Below, piece by piece: positions 35,013 to 46,307 of a stretch of DNA of 64,000 nucleotides (the first letter of the stretch is position 1; each line of letters begins with the position of its first letter). Location of the stretch: contig JAUDYN010000011.1 in NCBI GenBank assembly GCA_030407005.1, positions 1,478,501 to 1,542,500 of the forward strand. The letters are read 5' to 3'. A program made the position numbers and the translations under genes. The notes under the pieces are model-generated. The model was not told the origin of the DNA and made no database searches. It saw nothing but the letters and a program-made list of their open reading frames with translations. This stretch comes from Desarmillaria ectypa (taxonomy: Eukaryota; Basidiomycota; Agaricomycetes; Agaricales; Physalacriaceae).

Positions 35013-37785
35013 GTTTCAGTTCTGTACGAGTCTGGTCTCCATGGCTTATCAGGCGGAAACACCCACCGAACGTTAACGTTGTCATGCGGCCACCTCGAGT
35101 CCTCCTCATTCACATAAGTAACGCTTGACAGGCTTTGTGGTCATCTGGGTTCTTCTTTCATGCCACAATCCCCCTTACGTATGTACTAATAATATCTAGA
35201 TTTCAAAGCGCATCTTTAGAAGAGTTAGCAATAGAAATACGTACCGTTGAATTGGCAACCAACCTTCAAGCCTGAGGCCTGAAAGCCTGATGCTCGTAAT
35301 CTAGCATTCCGTTGCTAAGGAAACTAGCTAGGACTAGGTCAGGAGCTTCAAAATGGCACATACTTAGAGGTGTCCATGAGTTGAGTAAAAGTTAAAGTGA
35401 AAGGCCCGTCGCAGAAAGCCGGTCACGCGCAAAAGCCATCAATCAACGTCAGCCTCGACTCTGGTCAAGCTCATCCCTTGCGGTATCGGTCTAGGGGTCA
35501 TCTTCCTCTGCAGAATCCAACCAGGACTCGAGATGAATGCAGCGGCAGCGAATAGCTCGACGATATGGGAAATTCATCAGAGGAAGGGCGCATACATTCA
35601 GAACAGAGTACGGCAAAACTCCTAGGTTCGCTACCAAGTCTGCAGTATCATGGCAGAACTTCACGTCGTCCTCAATGTCAGTGGCGGTATCCTTGCCAAA
35701 GGGACTGATAAACTCGAAGAGAGGTAGAAGGAGAGTTAACGGCAGAAAAGATGAAACGAGAGCGGGTCGAGGCGACCATTGGTATCGACCAGAACGTGAG
35801 CCTTTCTATTCACCAACATGGACATCCGCCGCTATCATTGTTTCCTGTCGGTTACAATCAGTTGTCATACGGAGCTTCGACAGTTGCATGCAGGGTGTAC
35901 GGCACCAGCGATACCTTCGACGACACGTAGCGGTCTGTTGATTCCCAGCACCAGAATTGACGAAAGAGCAGCTAGATTTTTTGACGTAGGTGAAACTCGT
36001 CGAGATTGTTTTCTTCAAGCCATAGAGACCATCACTCCAACGGTGGCCAGGAAGGACGCAAGCTTGCTCATCGAAATGAAAGAGAATTTGACCAGCGACT
36101 GCACATCTAACCAACCAGTCGCCGTCTTTCATCGTATTCGCAACCCACCTCTTCCACTTTGCCGTATTCGATTCCACCACCTCGCCCAGGTGATGATACC
36201 TGGGAAGACTCTGCCACTAGCTTGGAACGTCGACAAGCTCGCCACCTATACCTATCCTTCCCAAGAACCTCGTACCCCTTCAAAGGGGTAGCAATCACTC
36301 TAAATCACTGGGTGGCAGAATACCCCTACGATACCAACGACTCGCTCTCTAGAGTGCGGCAGAAGGTTGGAGTGCGGTGGTCTCGCTTTGTACCTCGGTT
36401 ACAAACACCTGTGCTCAGCGACGGTACTTACATCGGCCTTACAGTGAACACCCCTTCAATGAGATTGGGGCACAAGACATCCAAGGTCCAGAGCTTCCTG
36501 CTCCTGGAACCCTGCACTCATATCTGACTTTCTCGTTTCCAAGTCCCACACGATACCTCCTCTCGAGTTCATCTCGCCGCCATTCAAATATTCACGTCGT
36601 AACGCTTGCAGCATATTAGGCCACCTTCTTAAATATGAAAACCTTTCATTCCCAGATCAATCAAACATACCTATCACCATAGAGCATCGAGCGAAGATGA
36701 TACTCCGGGGGATAATGCGCATATATGCTTGATTTTTTAGCGACGACATTGATCAGGATGTAAATAGGTCAATGCGGTACCTTTGTGCCGCACTGAAACC
36801 TAGTGAGTTACATTCATTTGAAGATATCGCTGAGTGCACTACGATATGATCTCGCCAGCCGTTGCATGCGAGATTTGGGACCCTGCCGTCTTGTATCGAG
36901 ATTGGAGTTCTAAACTTCAAGCGGGGAAGAGACCGGCTGGTACTGAAGAGTCGTATATGAAGGGGGTACACGCTTCCAAAGGCCATCAGGGAGCATACGG
37001 ATGATCCCTAATATGTCGAGGATGGTGAATACGTGAATATGTCTTCGTGACGTGACATGTACATCATATACAGAGCAATTTCATCGCAGGGCTCCAGGAG
37101 ATGAAGCTTGAAGCTCAATACCATAGCCTAGAATTAAGGATTCAGGAATGTGAGCCTCTCGCACTAGAATGAGCTGACCTTTTTCTGACCTTCGCCTATC
37201 AAGACCACATCCAACACTGTACACCGCACCTATACGCCGTTTGGACCGAATGCAACTTCTTTCAGGTATCGAGCCCAATCTTAGATATTTGCGTTTCCAC
37301 AGGCGCCACTGCCTCATCAACGCATGGCCAATGTGATAAATCGTATGTATGAAAAGGAATTTCTGCTCCTTTAACATTCGAGTCGAGGCCGGAGTCTATA
37401 TGGTATGTTGATAAGACCGTCTTCAAGCAGAGATGGCGCGAAACTGGCATGAATTCCCTTGAACACTATGGGCAACAAGACATAAGAGACATGGAGGCAA
37501 GACGAAAGGCGGATGTGACTGTCGTCACACATCAGCGTCAGGCATGGGCGACACGGACGACATCCTGAGCCCAGTGGGATTACTTGGCTGTCAGTTTCTT
37601 CCTGTCCCATCGATGGCGGAGATGCCAGGAAAGCGTTATGCGGTGCTGCCATGTCGTGGTTATTATGCTGAACATCCTTAAGCCGATGCAGAGGCGGGCG
37701 CCGGTCGGAGTCGAATGCCAAGACCATGATACTCGCAGGCAGCATAAATATGCCTGACAATTCGTTTTCAGTGGCCTTGTTTCAG
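35013..37785. other. Spacer between BTB-B and AKR relic 2; holds a duplicated block
   Basis: This stretch of 2.8 kb has overlapping medium-sized frames on both strands (for example 35,806-36,180 minus and 35,818-36,291 plus) without recognisable domains. The part 36,560-37,130 is duplicated at 41,945-42,400 (separate entry). I suspect an unidentified decayed gene on the minus strand around 35,800-36,300 but cannot name it. Confidence 0.4.
36560..37130. repeat. Duplicated non-coding block, copy 1
   Basis: This aligns with 41,945-42,400. Shared stretches include CATTCCCAGATCAATCA, CTCCGGGGGATAATGCG, CACTACGATATGATCTCGCC, TTCCAAAGGCCAT, GAGGATGGTGAATACGTG and CCAGGAGATGAAGCTTGAAG, in the same order. 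Several short insertions and deletions separate the copies. No coding function seen. Confidence 0.8.
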
Positions 37786-38640
37786 CAAGTTCCGGCTCAT
37801 AAGCCGTCTTCAGCTAACCTTGGGTCCCCTGGATTGAAGGTCATCTTCGGTTGTACGGTATACGGGAGCGGGTTCTGAGGAAGAGGGCATCAAACAGATC
37901 AAGGCAGCGTATGTCCTTATCTCATACTTATCTTGCTAATGACTTGTCAGCTACGATGCCGGCCTTTGGCAACGCCAACGTATAGTTTTTACTTACTTTT
38001 ATTCATCGACTAAAATCCACATCGCTTAAGTTTGCTCTACCGGGCAACCAGAGGTGGTTTTAGGCAAGGTCATTAAGTAGTATGGCCTGGGGAAAAATGG
38101 TCGTAATGACGAAATCGCTTTATTTTTATTTTTTTAATTTCATTCCTTACGTAGGAACCGACGTGCGGGATCTGTCCAGACGGTGTTTCATCCGCCGGTT
38201 AATGAGCTACATCCATGAACATATTCGTGGACATCCGTCCTGCGTCAGTCTCTGCCGATTACAAAGCATACGTCAACCAGTATGGACTCAGTTACACGGT
38301 ATCTCCAGGTCGTTTTTGTTGACTTGTTCGCTTGATAGCACATTCTTCGATTCTGTACAGAAGAGTCTTGGCCATCTGCAACTTGATGTCCTCCATTGCC
38401 ACGAGTTCGACCTGGAGACCCCAATCCACTCTGTAAGCATACCGCGCCTTCCCTACTACGACGAGCTCATTAAACTCTCGTTGAATGCAAAGCTCTTTGG
38501 CATGATAAAAGTTGAATATATTGAGATGTCAAGCTCTCGCACCTGGCAATGTACGCTGATTTTCACCTCCACATCATGGTTATGCCTGATCTCATGTTTT
38601 CTTGCCTACAGTTCACATCATGCCAATTCAGTACATCTTA
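37786..38640 (+). pseudogene. Aldo/keto reductase relic, copy 2
   Basis: This is colinear with the first half of the AKR gene at 49,086. GSPGLKVIFGCTVYGSG near 37,830, EGIKQIKAA at the end of exon 1 and an intron are followed by a decayed GINTFD exon. Then come VVLGKVIK-like and VVMTKS regions near 38,050-38,110, AYVNQYGLS near 38,265, and DSVQKSLGHLQLDVLHCHEFDLETP near 38,350-38,415. The EYIEMSSSRTWQ region (near 38,515) corresponds to GYVRYIGIS. A stop after GSGF and damaged exons show that it is dead. The downstream half is missing or unreadable. Confidence 0.78.
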
Positions 38641-39589
38641 CGATGGTTTGTAACCGAACAAAACTTTTAGCTTATAATATCGTATGAGTAGGTCAAAATG
38701 ATAAGTGTACATTCACACAGGCGCCGGTACTCTTTGTGGATAGATATGAATGGCTGATGGTCTATCGCCGTTGCTGTAGGACTCCAACGTTGAGCATCAA
38801 CTCGAGGACACCGAGACTCCTTATGTCATCTAAGGGGCAGCTAGAATCGCGGTCCGCACGTTGCAGTGTTGCACAGCTACAGGGCGCCAGGCTGTCACAG
38901 ATTCTAAGTAGCGCTCCTCCCTCGATCTATCGATCTGAATCCAGACCAAATGCAGACTTTGCGTCCATCGAACCGAACATCAAGTATGCTAGCGCCTGCG
39001 TATAGAAGGTTGCACTTATCGTTTTATGGATTAGCTTCGGTTGTCCATGATCTTCCACAGCCCCAGGAAGAATGGGCAGGGATAAGTCAGCGACATCGAC
39101 CAAAGTATAGTAGTTGTGCCTAATGACCATTGTGACGGTTTACGAGGACACAGCCGGCGGTATGTGTTCCAACCTCTCTTCTACTCAAGTGGCTAAAAAT
39201 TATTTCAGCACTCGTAACATGAAATTCACAGGGGTACGAGGCAATGCTCACTGTCTCCAGCCTTGGCTCCTCTGCGATTCATTAACTAAAGCGGGGTGAC
39301 AAAAACATCTCTCACTGCGGTCTCCTTGAAGTCAAATATATTGTCTAACTATCTCCCGCTGCCATTTCAGCCAGTGCCGTCATTCAACTTCATTTCACTA
39401 AGGAAGCCAAGTAAACACAGCTCACACCCACAGGGTCATCAATATCCCACAAATCAGATCGAATTAAATCCACCGCGGGAGCGACGTTAAAATACTCGTT
39501 CAATATTCGCATGTTCGCTGCCCTGAACGATAGAGGCGATCGTAATCAAGGGGTCAACAACGGTTCCGATATGATGTCTGTCCAGTTGC
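38641..39589. other. Spacer, no gene recognised
   Basis: Short frames only. The segment near 39,300-39,540 shows weak similarity in order and wording to 43,940-44,110 (for example TAAAATACT..., ATAGAGGCGAT), suggesting a further old duplication. Confidence 0.4.
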
Positions 39590-40040
39590 TATATCCGTCA
39601 GCGGTGACCGTCCCTATAATCCACTCGCGCCCTAAAAAGCCTAAGAATTTCCTGTCGTATGCGAAAGGTAGACATACCCAGTTCTTGTTGGGACGAAAGC
39701 CTATTCCAGTGTCACCTCGGCCGCCGACGACACTACCCTGAGCTACTGTCCAATCGTGTCAAGTCTCCTTGTTGTTTCCGAGACTATTGGAGAGCCGCAG
39801 GAAAGGAGAGCGCGGCGGTACAGTACAAAGCACGAGGGCGGCGCATCATACGTCCTTGGCTGGTGTAGCGTCGAGGAGGGGGTTGGGGTGAAAGTGTCAT
39901 GGTAACTGTCCCGGACATGGGCAAGTCTCTGCGACAATATCCTGTTTGCCGAGGCAGCTTCCAGTCATGTCACGGTTCACATCACGAGAGGATACAAAGA
40001 TGCGCTAGCTGATTTTCCAGGTATCCCACAGTCTACGGTG
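39590..40040. repeat. Duplicated block upstream of AKR relic 3
   Basis: This aligns with 48,655-49,090, which lies just upstream of the intact AKR gene. Shared stretches include GCGCCCTAAAAA/GAGCCCTAAAAA, GACACTACCCT and TTCCAGTCATGTCACGGTTC through CACATCACGAGAGGATACAAA. The duplication that made AKR relic 3 therefore extended at least 450 bp into the upstream flank. Confidence 0.8.
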
Positions 40041-41731
40041 TCCCTTCAAAGTACATATATGTCCTACGGTCAGTCCCAAACCACCTTAACAATCCCAGCT
40101 CACAAATTGCTTCAAGTACCCCTCGGATCGTCTGGACTGAAGGTGTCGAAAATTATCCTCGGTTGCACAGTATATGGCAGTCCCGATTGGTATAGTTGGG
40201 TACAAGACGAAGAAGAGAGCATCAAGCAGATCACGGCTGCGTACGTCATTCCGTACGTCTTTTTCAATACTCGTCTTACTCTCTGCCAGTTACGATATCG
40301 GAATCAACACCTTTGATAATTTTCATTTTCATTAACCAAAGTTAGCATGCATTAGATCTATTCTAACGGACAATCCGAAGTTGTATTAGGGAAAGCCATT
40401 GGGCAGCATGACATGCTGAGGGAGAAGATAGTTGTGATGACAAAGGTTAGCGATCTCGCTTCGATTTGCTACCGGAGATGTCATATCTGTGCAGGTTTTT
40501 CACCCAGTAACACAATCCATGAACGAACGGATCCCTGGTCGAGCATCGGCGTTGGCCGATTATAACGGATATGTGAATCAATACGGACTCAGTCGCAAGG
40601 TCTGGGCCTACTGTTTCTCCAAACTATATGTTAATTGAACACTTCAAGCACATATTTGATTCGGTCAAGAGTAGCTTGGACCGTCTCCAACTGGATTATA
40701 TCGACGTTCTTCACTGCCATGAATTCGACTTCGAGACCCCGATCCATAAGACAGTGAAAATATTCATGCAATTTTTTCTGTGGACTGATCAACCTGACAT
40801 AACTTCAGATGCAGGCCCTTCACGACGTTGTAAAAATTGGTTATGTCCGATATATCGGAATATCGACTTGTCGCGCCTGGCAATGTACGTCGGTCCTCTC
40901 TCCCACGCTAATGTTACGCCCTGATGTCGTCTCTTCTCGTATACAATCCAAATCATACAAATTGCTTTTTGTCCCAAGATGTCATTTTGAGAATGCTGAA
41001 AACCTGCAAAAATTTGTAGATATGCACTCGTCCATCATTTGACACCATTCACCACGGTGGAAACTGACTACAATCTTCTCTATCGCGAAGACCAAAATGA
41101 ATTGTTCCCTACTCCGAAGGTCTGTACAGTGTACAGAATAGTACTAGCGCATCTGACCTTTGTCTCAGTATTTCGGCGTTTTTTCCGTACCTTGGTCCAC
41201 ACTTTCTCGTGGTGCTATGGTCCAACCTCTTCATCAGCAGCTAACCCCGCCTGTCAATGACAGGTATGTGCATCTTATGTACATCATGTGCTTTACCCGC
41301 CCACGCCTCGAACTACCGAAAACCACGCAGGGTGGCATAATACGATTATCTCAAGGTGATTCACACCGCTATCTGGTTATCAGATTCAGCCTCCTGACAC
41401 CTCTTCTTACATCAGTGTAGAAGAAATTGCTAGCCGGAGAAACATCACCACTACGCAAGTCGCCGTTGCATGGTCCATTAGTCGAGAAAGTATAGTCAAA
41501 TGGAGGTGCTTTATTTAATAACCTACTGATATCTGTGGCTCAGGTGTTTTCTGTCCTGGTCATCAGCGCATCGTCCACTAACAAATTCTTGGACCCTGTT
41601 GGTGCGTTTGTCTCCCTCGCTTTCATCTTCCTGCAATAGTGTGTTTGATAGGCGGTTTGAACGTGGTGCTCACGCCTAACGAAATACAATATCTGGAAGA
41701 ACCATATCATCCTCAAATTTTTCATTATTGA
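40041..41731 (+). pseudogene. Aldo/keto reductase relic, copy 3 (recent duplicate of the intact gene)
   Basis: This is nearly identical to the AKR gene at 49,086-50,794 through the first exons (VPLGSSGLKVSKIILGCTVYG; IVVMTK; DRLQLDYIDVLHCHEFDFETP) and recognisable to the end (EIASRRNIT; TPNEIQYLEEPYHPQ). A 22-bp deletion at about 40,317 removes the DTAN codons, including the catalytic-aspartate region edge, together with the splice donor of intron 2. The first ATG of the sister gene reads GTG here, leaving the ATG at 40,059. Exon 8 and the flanking splice sites are damaged near 40,950-41,040. A functional product is unlikely. Confidence 0.85.
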
Positions 41732-41944
41732 AGAAATACGGTATGCTGTTTCTCAGACCTCAGGAATACATGGGTATTGGTAAGCAAGATCACAACGGTT
41801 GTTCGCCAGATAAACAGCATCATCCGTGACAATCCGGCATTAGCATATGTCATCGATGTCCAAAGAAGGGACATAGCCAAACTTCCACGAATAAGCTGAA
41901 ATGATCACTTTGTCGTCTCGAGGGGAAGGAAGTTGTGTACGATA

Positions 41945-42400
41945 ACTCTTCTTGGATTCATTTCGCTGCTATTCAAATATTCATGTCAAGATGCTTGCAG
42001 TGTGTTGGGCCGGCTTCTAAGTTATGAAAACATTTCATTCCCAGATCAATCAGACATGCTTATTATTGCTCTGAATTCGGACAAAGATGACTCCGGGGGA
42101 TAATGCGTGATTTTCAGCCACTAAATCGGTTTGCGGTGCTCAGTGCCTCATTTGAAGATTTCGCTGAATGGCAGTGGGTGCACTACGATATGATCTCGCC
42201 AGCTGCTTCATGCAATATTATGAGTGATTTGTGAAGGGGTACATGCTTCCAAAGGCCATTAGGAAGTATGCGGATCGTTCTCTACGAGGATGGTGAATAC
42301 GTGGACATGTCTTAATGATGTGTCATGTACTGAGGAATTTTATCACAGGGCCCCAGGAGATGAAGCTTGAAGACCAATACCATAGCCACGGAGATTCAAA
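41945..42400. repeat. Duplicated non-coding block, copy 2
   Basis: Partner of 36,560-37,130. It lies about 200 bp downstream of AKR relic 3. Confidence 0.8.
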
Positions 42401-45097
42401 TGAAAGTAAAATGGGTGACCATTGAAGGGCGGGGGTCGTGACACACATGTAACGTTGAAGGTTTAAGCTTTGTTCTTTCATCTAACCCATTAGAGAGCTG
42501 CGGTGGTTATTGTACCCTTGGGTTCTTCGCTACCTCCGATGCTACACAAAAGAGTTTCATTCGTCAAGTCGTTAGTAGGGCTCCTAGGAAGAAAGCCCTC
42601 AGGAGATTGGGGCTGGACCAATATTATTCAGGCTCATTGTTCCAGGAAGATCGGTACGTACATTATGAGAGACCCTACGCAATGAAGAATTTTTATGCTT
42701 CTGTGAATGGTCAGGAAATGCTTCCATTGCTTGCGGGTAAACTCAGATGTCAGGCCAGCCGGGGTCAGGCGTGCAAGCTGCGTGATTTCTGAGCGCTGAA
42801 ATGAGGGGTGAAGTTACCGATCTACTTTTAACATGGCTTCCGCAAAACAGGACCCTCAGTGTACTTCTCAATATCGCGGACTGGGAAAATTCAAAAGGAC
42901 CGCTGCAACATGACTCGAGTCGCGACGATGATGGAACGACAAAACGTCCGTTTCCAGCGCTCCCCAGCAAGTCCGGAAAGATCATAGATCATCAATCAAG
43001 GCACATGAGGTCAGGTATCCGCCTCTTGTGAATCACCTGGAACCTGTTTGACGCAAGTTCGACGAGATAAGTATGCCGAACTTCGGCCGGACTGGTATTT
43101 TGGTTGCTAAGCGGCAACTTGTAGTTTGAGTGAGTCTGGTTTACCTGGGAAAAAAAATAAATAAAAATTGAAAAACCAAAATGGATGGCCGAATTTTTTA
43201 AAAAAATCCTAAGGTTAACATTCAGTACTGCAGCCAAATTCATCCACGAAAAAGGCCCTGGCTCGGAGCATGATCGATAAATGATCGGGTACATCCGGCA
43301 GCGCCTGTAATTGCCGAATAGAATTCGGCATGGCGCGTGCCAATTGATCAGCAACCGTCGGAACCGTGTCCATTCACTTAAAAACAATCAAGGCTTACTC
43401 AGGGTTTCTTCAAAATATTAAAAATATTATTTTAATATTTTGGTTGAATTTATCAAACAAATAAATAGTTATAAATTTCAATATTTCAGACTAAAATATT
43501 AAATTCTCCATGCGGTGGAATGGTCCTCGAGAAGGTATCGTTCGCAGTGCGCCGGCATAGGATGATGTAGGAGAGAGAAAATTACTACATTGGGCAGCCC
43601 CCCAAAAAAGTCCGGTCGATTCTCATTTTTTTGTAGAAACCCTGTAAGCAGCTGTAATAGCACTTAGGGGCCTCGACAATTGTTGATGAGTCGATTCTTG
43701 CTTCACGCATCGCAATGCCGGAGGACGGCCATCACATATTTAAAGGACCGCTAGGACCAGACCAAACCTAGACTGCGTCTGTTGAACACTGAACGACTGT
43801 CACCGCATTGAAGCTATCGTGGGGGTGTACACCCATCTGCTCAACTTGGGAGAATTTATCTTCAATACACGTACCGGAGCCAATCCCCAAATTCACTATG
43901 TACACTAGTCTTCGTTCTTCTGTGAGTCATTGATTGAAGTGCGAAGGCAAAAGCCTCTCTCATCACCGTCTCTTTATAGTCAAAAGCATTGGCTATTTCC
44001 CCCGCTATCCCAACCAGGGGCGCGATTCATCTTATCGGGAGATGTTAAAATACTGATTGTCCAGGACAACGAACGATGTGTGAGGATTGAATGATAGAGG
44101 CGATGTAAGCGATGTCTCTTCTCCTTCATCAGAGTCAATAATTATGACGTGAGGTCCTCCCACTTTCTACTTACTAAGCACTGAGTTCTAATACTCTATC
44201 GTGGATTTTTTTAGCTCCATAACCAAATATACGGATATCGGCTACTTATCACGCCAGACTATTATCATGACGAGAAGCCCATCCTTACGAGACATTCGCT
44301 GAAGTTCCGAAGTCGTATACGATCTCAAGTACAAACCGCACAGGCCTGTAAGTCCTTACTTCCAGAACTGAGCGCATTCAAGTGCGCATTCTCGTCGGTA
44401 TCTTCAGAGCGAGCGATGAACTCTAAGCAACCTTCTGCGCCACAGAAGCCTGATAAAGAACTACCAAACTCGTATTTTAGCTATTTCGGAACCGTCATGA
44501 TGATCGGAGAGGCGAGGAAATGCTACAGGATCATCACTCATTTCGCACAGCTGAAGCTTGATGGCAGAATTGTGCCCGATCTTCATGGTGTTGCCCGAAA
44601 ACGGTGTGCATCCGAGACAAACGAATCGTTTACCCGGTTCTCCACAGGCTTGATGTTCCCAAAGACCGACCCAAAAACTTCAACGCACCTTTCAAAAATA
44701 TTTTGGCCCTTGACCGGATCTTCCAACACTCTTTATCTCTTCGACGAATCAAGAATTAGGTGGTAATTATTATCGAAGGTGATGCATAGCGGAGTCTTGA
44801 ATTTTGGCAGGCCTGCTGATCCTTGCAATTTCTTCTGTTATACTTCATCTGCGAAGCAAGTTCATGAGATCAACGTGCCCCCGTCACCCATGCCAGCCTT
44901 CACTGGTATCTGAAACTTTGGTTCCAGACTCGAAGACGAATGCTACCGTACCATGAGTCCGATATGTCAACTATGTGCATGCCCTATCATCACGCAATAA
45001 CACGACTAATAAGGGACATCAGGTCGATCTGGCAGGCTGGAAAATCTAGCATATAATAGCCTTCTTCCGCCCATTCCGTGACAGAAACCGCCAAAGT
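42401..45097. other. Spacer before BTB-C, no gene recognised
   Basis: About 2.7 kb. It contains an AT-rich patch (43,140-43,210 and 43,400-43,500) with a 30-bp palindrome at 43,412-43,441 (arms AAAATATTAAAA/TTTTAATATTTT). A small hairpin TGCCGAA-TAGAA-TTCGGCA lies near 43,313-43,331. A 116-codon frame at 44,416-44,766 has no recognised family. It may include the remains of a small non-autonomous element, but I could not define ends. Confidence 0.4.
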
Positions 45098-46307
45098 ATG
45101 TCCTTCGACAATTTTGCCTCATCTGACCTGTCATGGGAGTCGGTGTTGACTCATCCTAGTGAGCTCACAACTCATGGTCTCGAGGTATGTACCATATACA
45201 ACTTTCGATTTAATGTAACATTTCTATAGTTTTCCGAACTGCCGTCGAGCAACCCCCAGAATAGCCTATCAGGACATCCATCCAACTTTTTCCAAGACCC
45301 AGGCTCAATCATGGTAAGAAATACGGTGTCTGGTGCTGTGATGACCACTAATTTGGATGCTCTCAAGGTGATCCCGAGGGCTACGGATGAATCTGCGCCT
45401 CAGCATACGTCTACAGCGTTTCCTCAGCAGGAGGGCACGAACGTTGTATTGGTTTCCTTCGACTCTGTTACTTTCCACGTTCATTCTCAGACTGTTCTCG
45501 GAGCATCAGGCAACGCCTTTGGATTTCTACTTCGACCCGATAGGCAGGTTGAAGGTAATACCAGCGTTGTCCAAGTTGATGAGCATTCCGAGGTTTTGAA
45601 CATCCTACTTCATGTTATCTATTCCATCTCGTGTATGCCCTATCGGCCATCATTCGAAGTCCTCCAAACAGCGGTCGAGAGGATGAAACACTATGGCATG
45701 GCCGTGAATGCCCATATCCAGCCATCGACGCCAATGTTTGACGCCCTTTCTTCTCATGCACCTGATAATGCGCTGCAGCTCTACGCGCTAGCTGCGCACT
45801 TTGATTTATATGATCTGACTGTCTTCACGTCAGCGTATCTCCTCTCTGTCGGACTCTCCAGCATGACAGATGACATGGTTAGGCGTATTGGTGCGCCTTA
45901 TCTGAGGCGCCTATTCGCGCTTCACCTCGGTCGCAAAGAGGCATTGAAGCGAGTGCTCATCACTCCCCCGAGGCGGCACCACCCAACCTTGATGTGCAGC
46001 ACTTACTTGCAGGAACAATTCGCTGTAGATTGGGTCCTCATTGCAGCACAGATCATTTCGGACGCGACTCCTGGTACGTCTTTGAAATTCAAATGGTGGA
46101 AGTTCTAAACCTAGCATTCCAGACATATCCTCGCATTACATGGTCGCTCTGTTAAGACCATTGAAGGATCAGACGCCTTGCCAAACATGCAAAGTCAATC
46201 TATACGAGAGACTTGAGCAACTAACTGAACAGTGGGGATCGGTCAAGGTGGGCTCACTTTCACGTCTTCGATTTCGATATATTTGACTTCTTCAGCGCAC
46301 AATTTGA
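45098..46307 (+). CDS. BTB-like domain protein, paralogue C
   Basis: This is a predicted four-exon gene: 45,098-45,184, 45,230-46,073, 46,123-46,247 and 46,296-46,307, giving 355 residues with consistent phases. The 844-nt exon includes the BTB-like reading (LVSFDSVTFHVHSQTVLG, then LNILLHVIYSIS). The next 125-nt exon has the cysteine pair CQTCK, and the 12-nt last exon is RTI and stop, exactly as in paralogues A and B. It lacks the equivalents of the short N-terminal exons of A and B and is the most diverged of the three. Function unknown; the BTB fold suggests an adaptor role. Confidence 0.8.

Noticed and set aside
35806..36291. Overlapping frames of 124 and 157 codons as genes
   Set aside because: They overlap on opposite strands, neither shows a family motif, and no splice chain could be built; probably a relic or chance.
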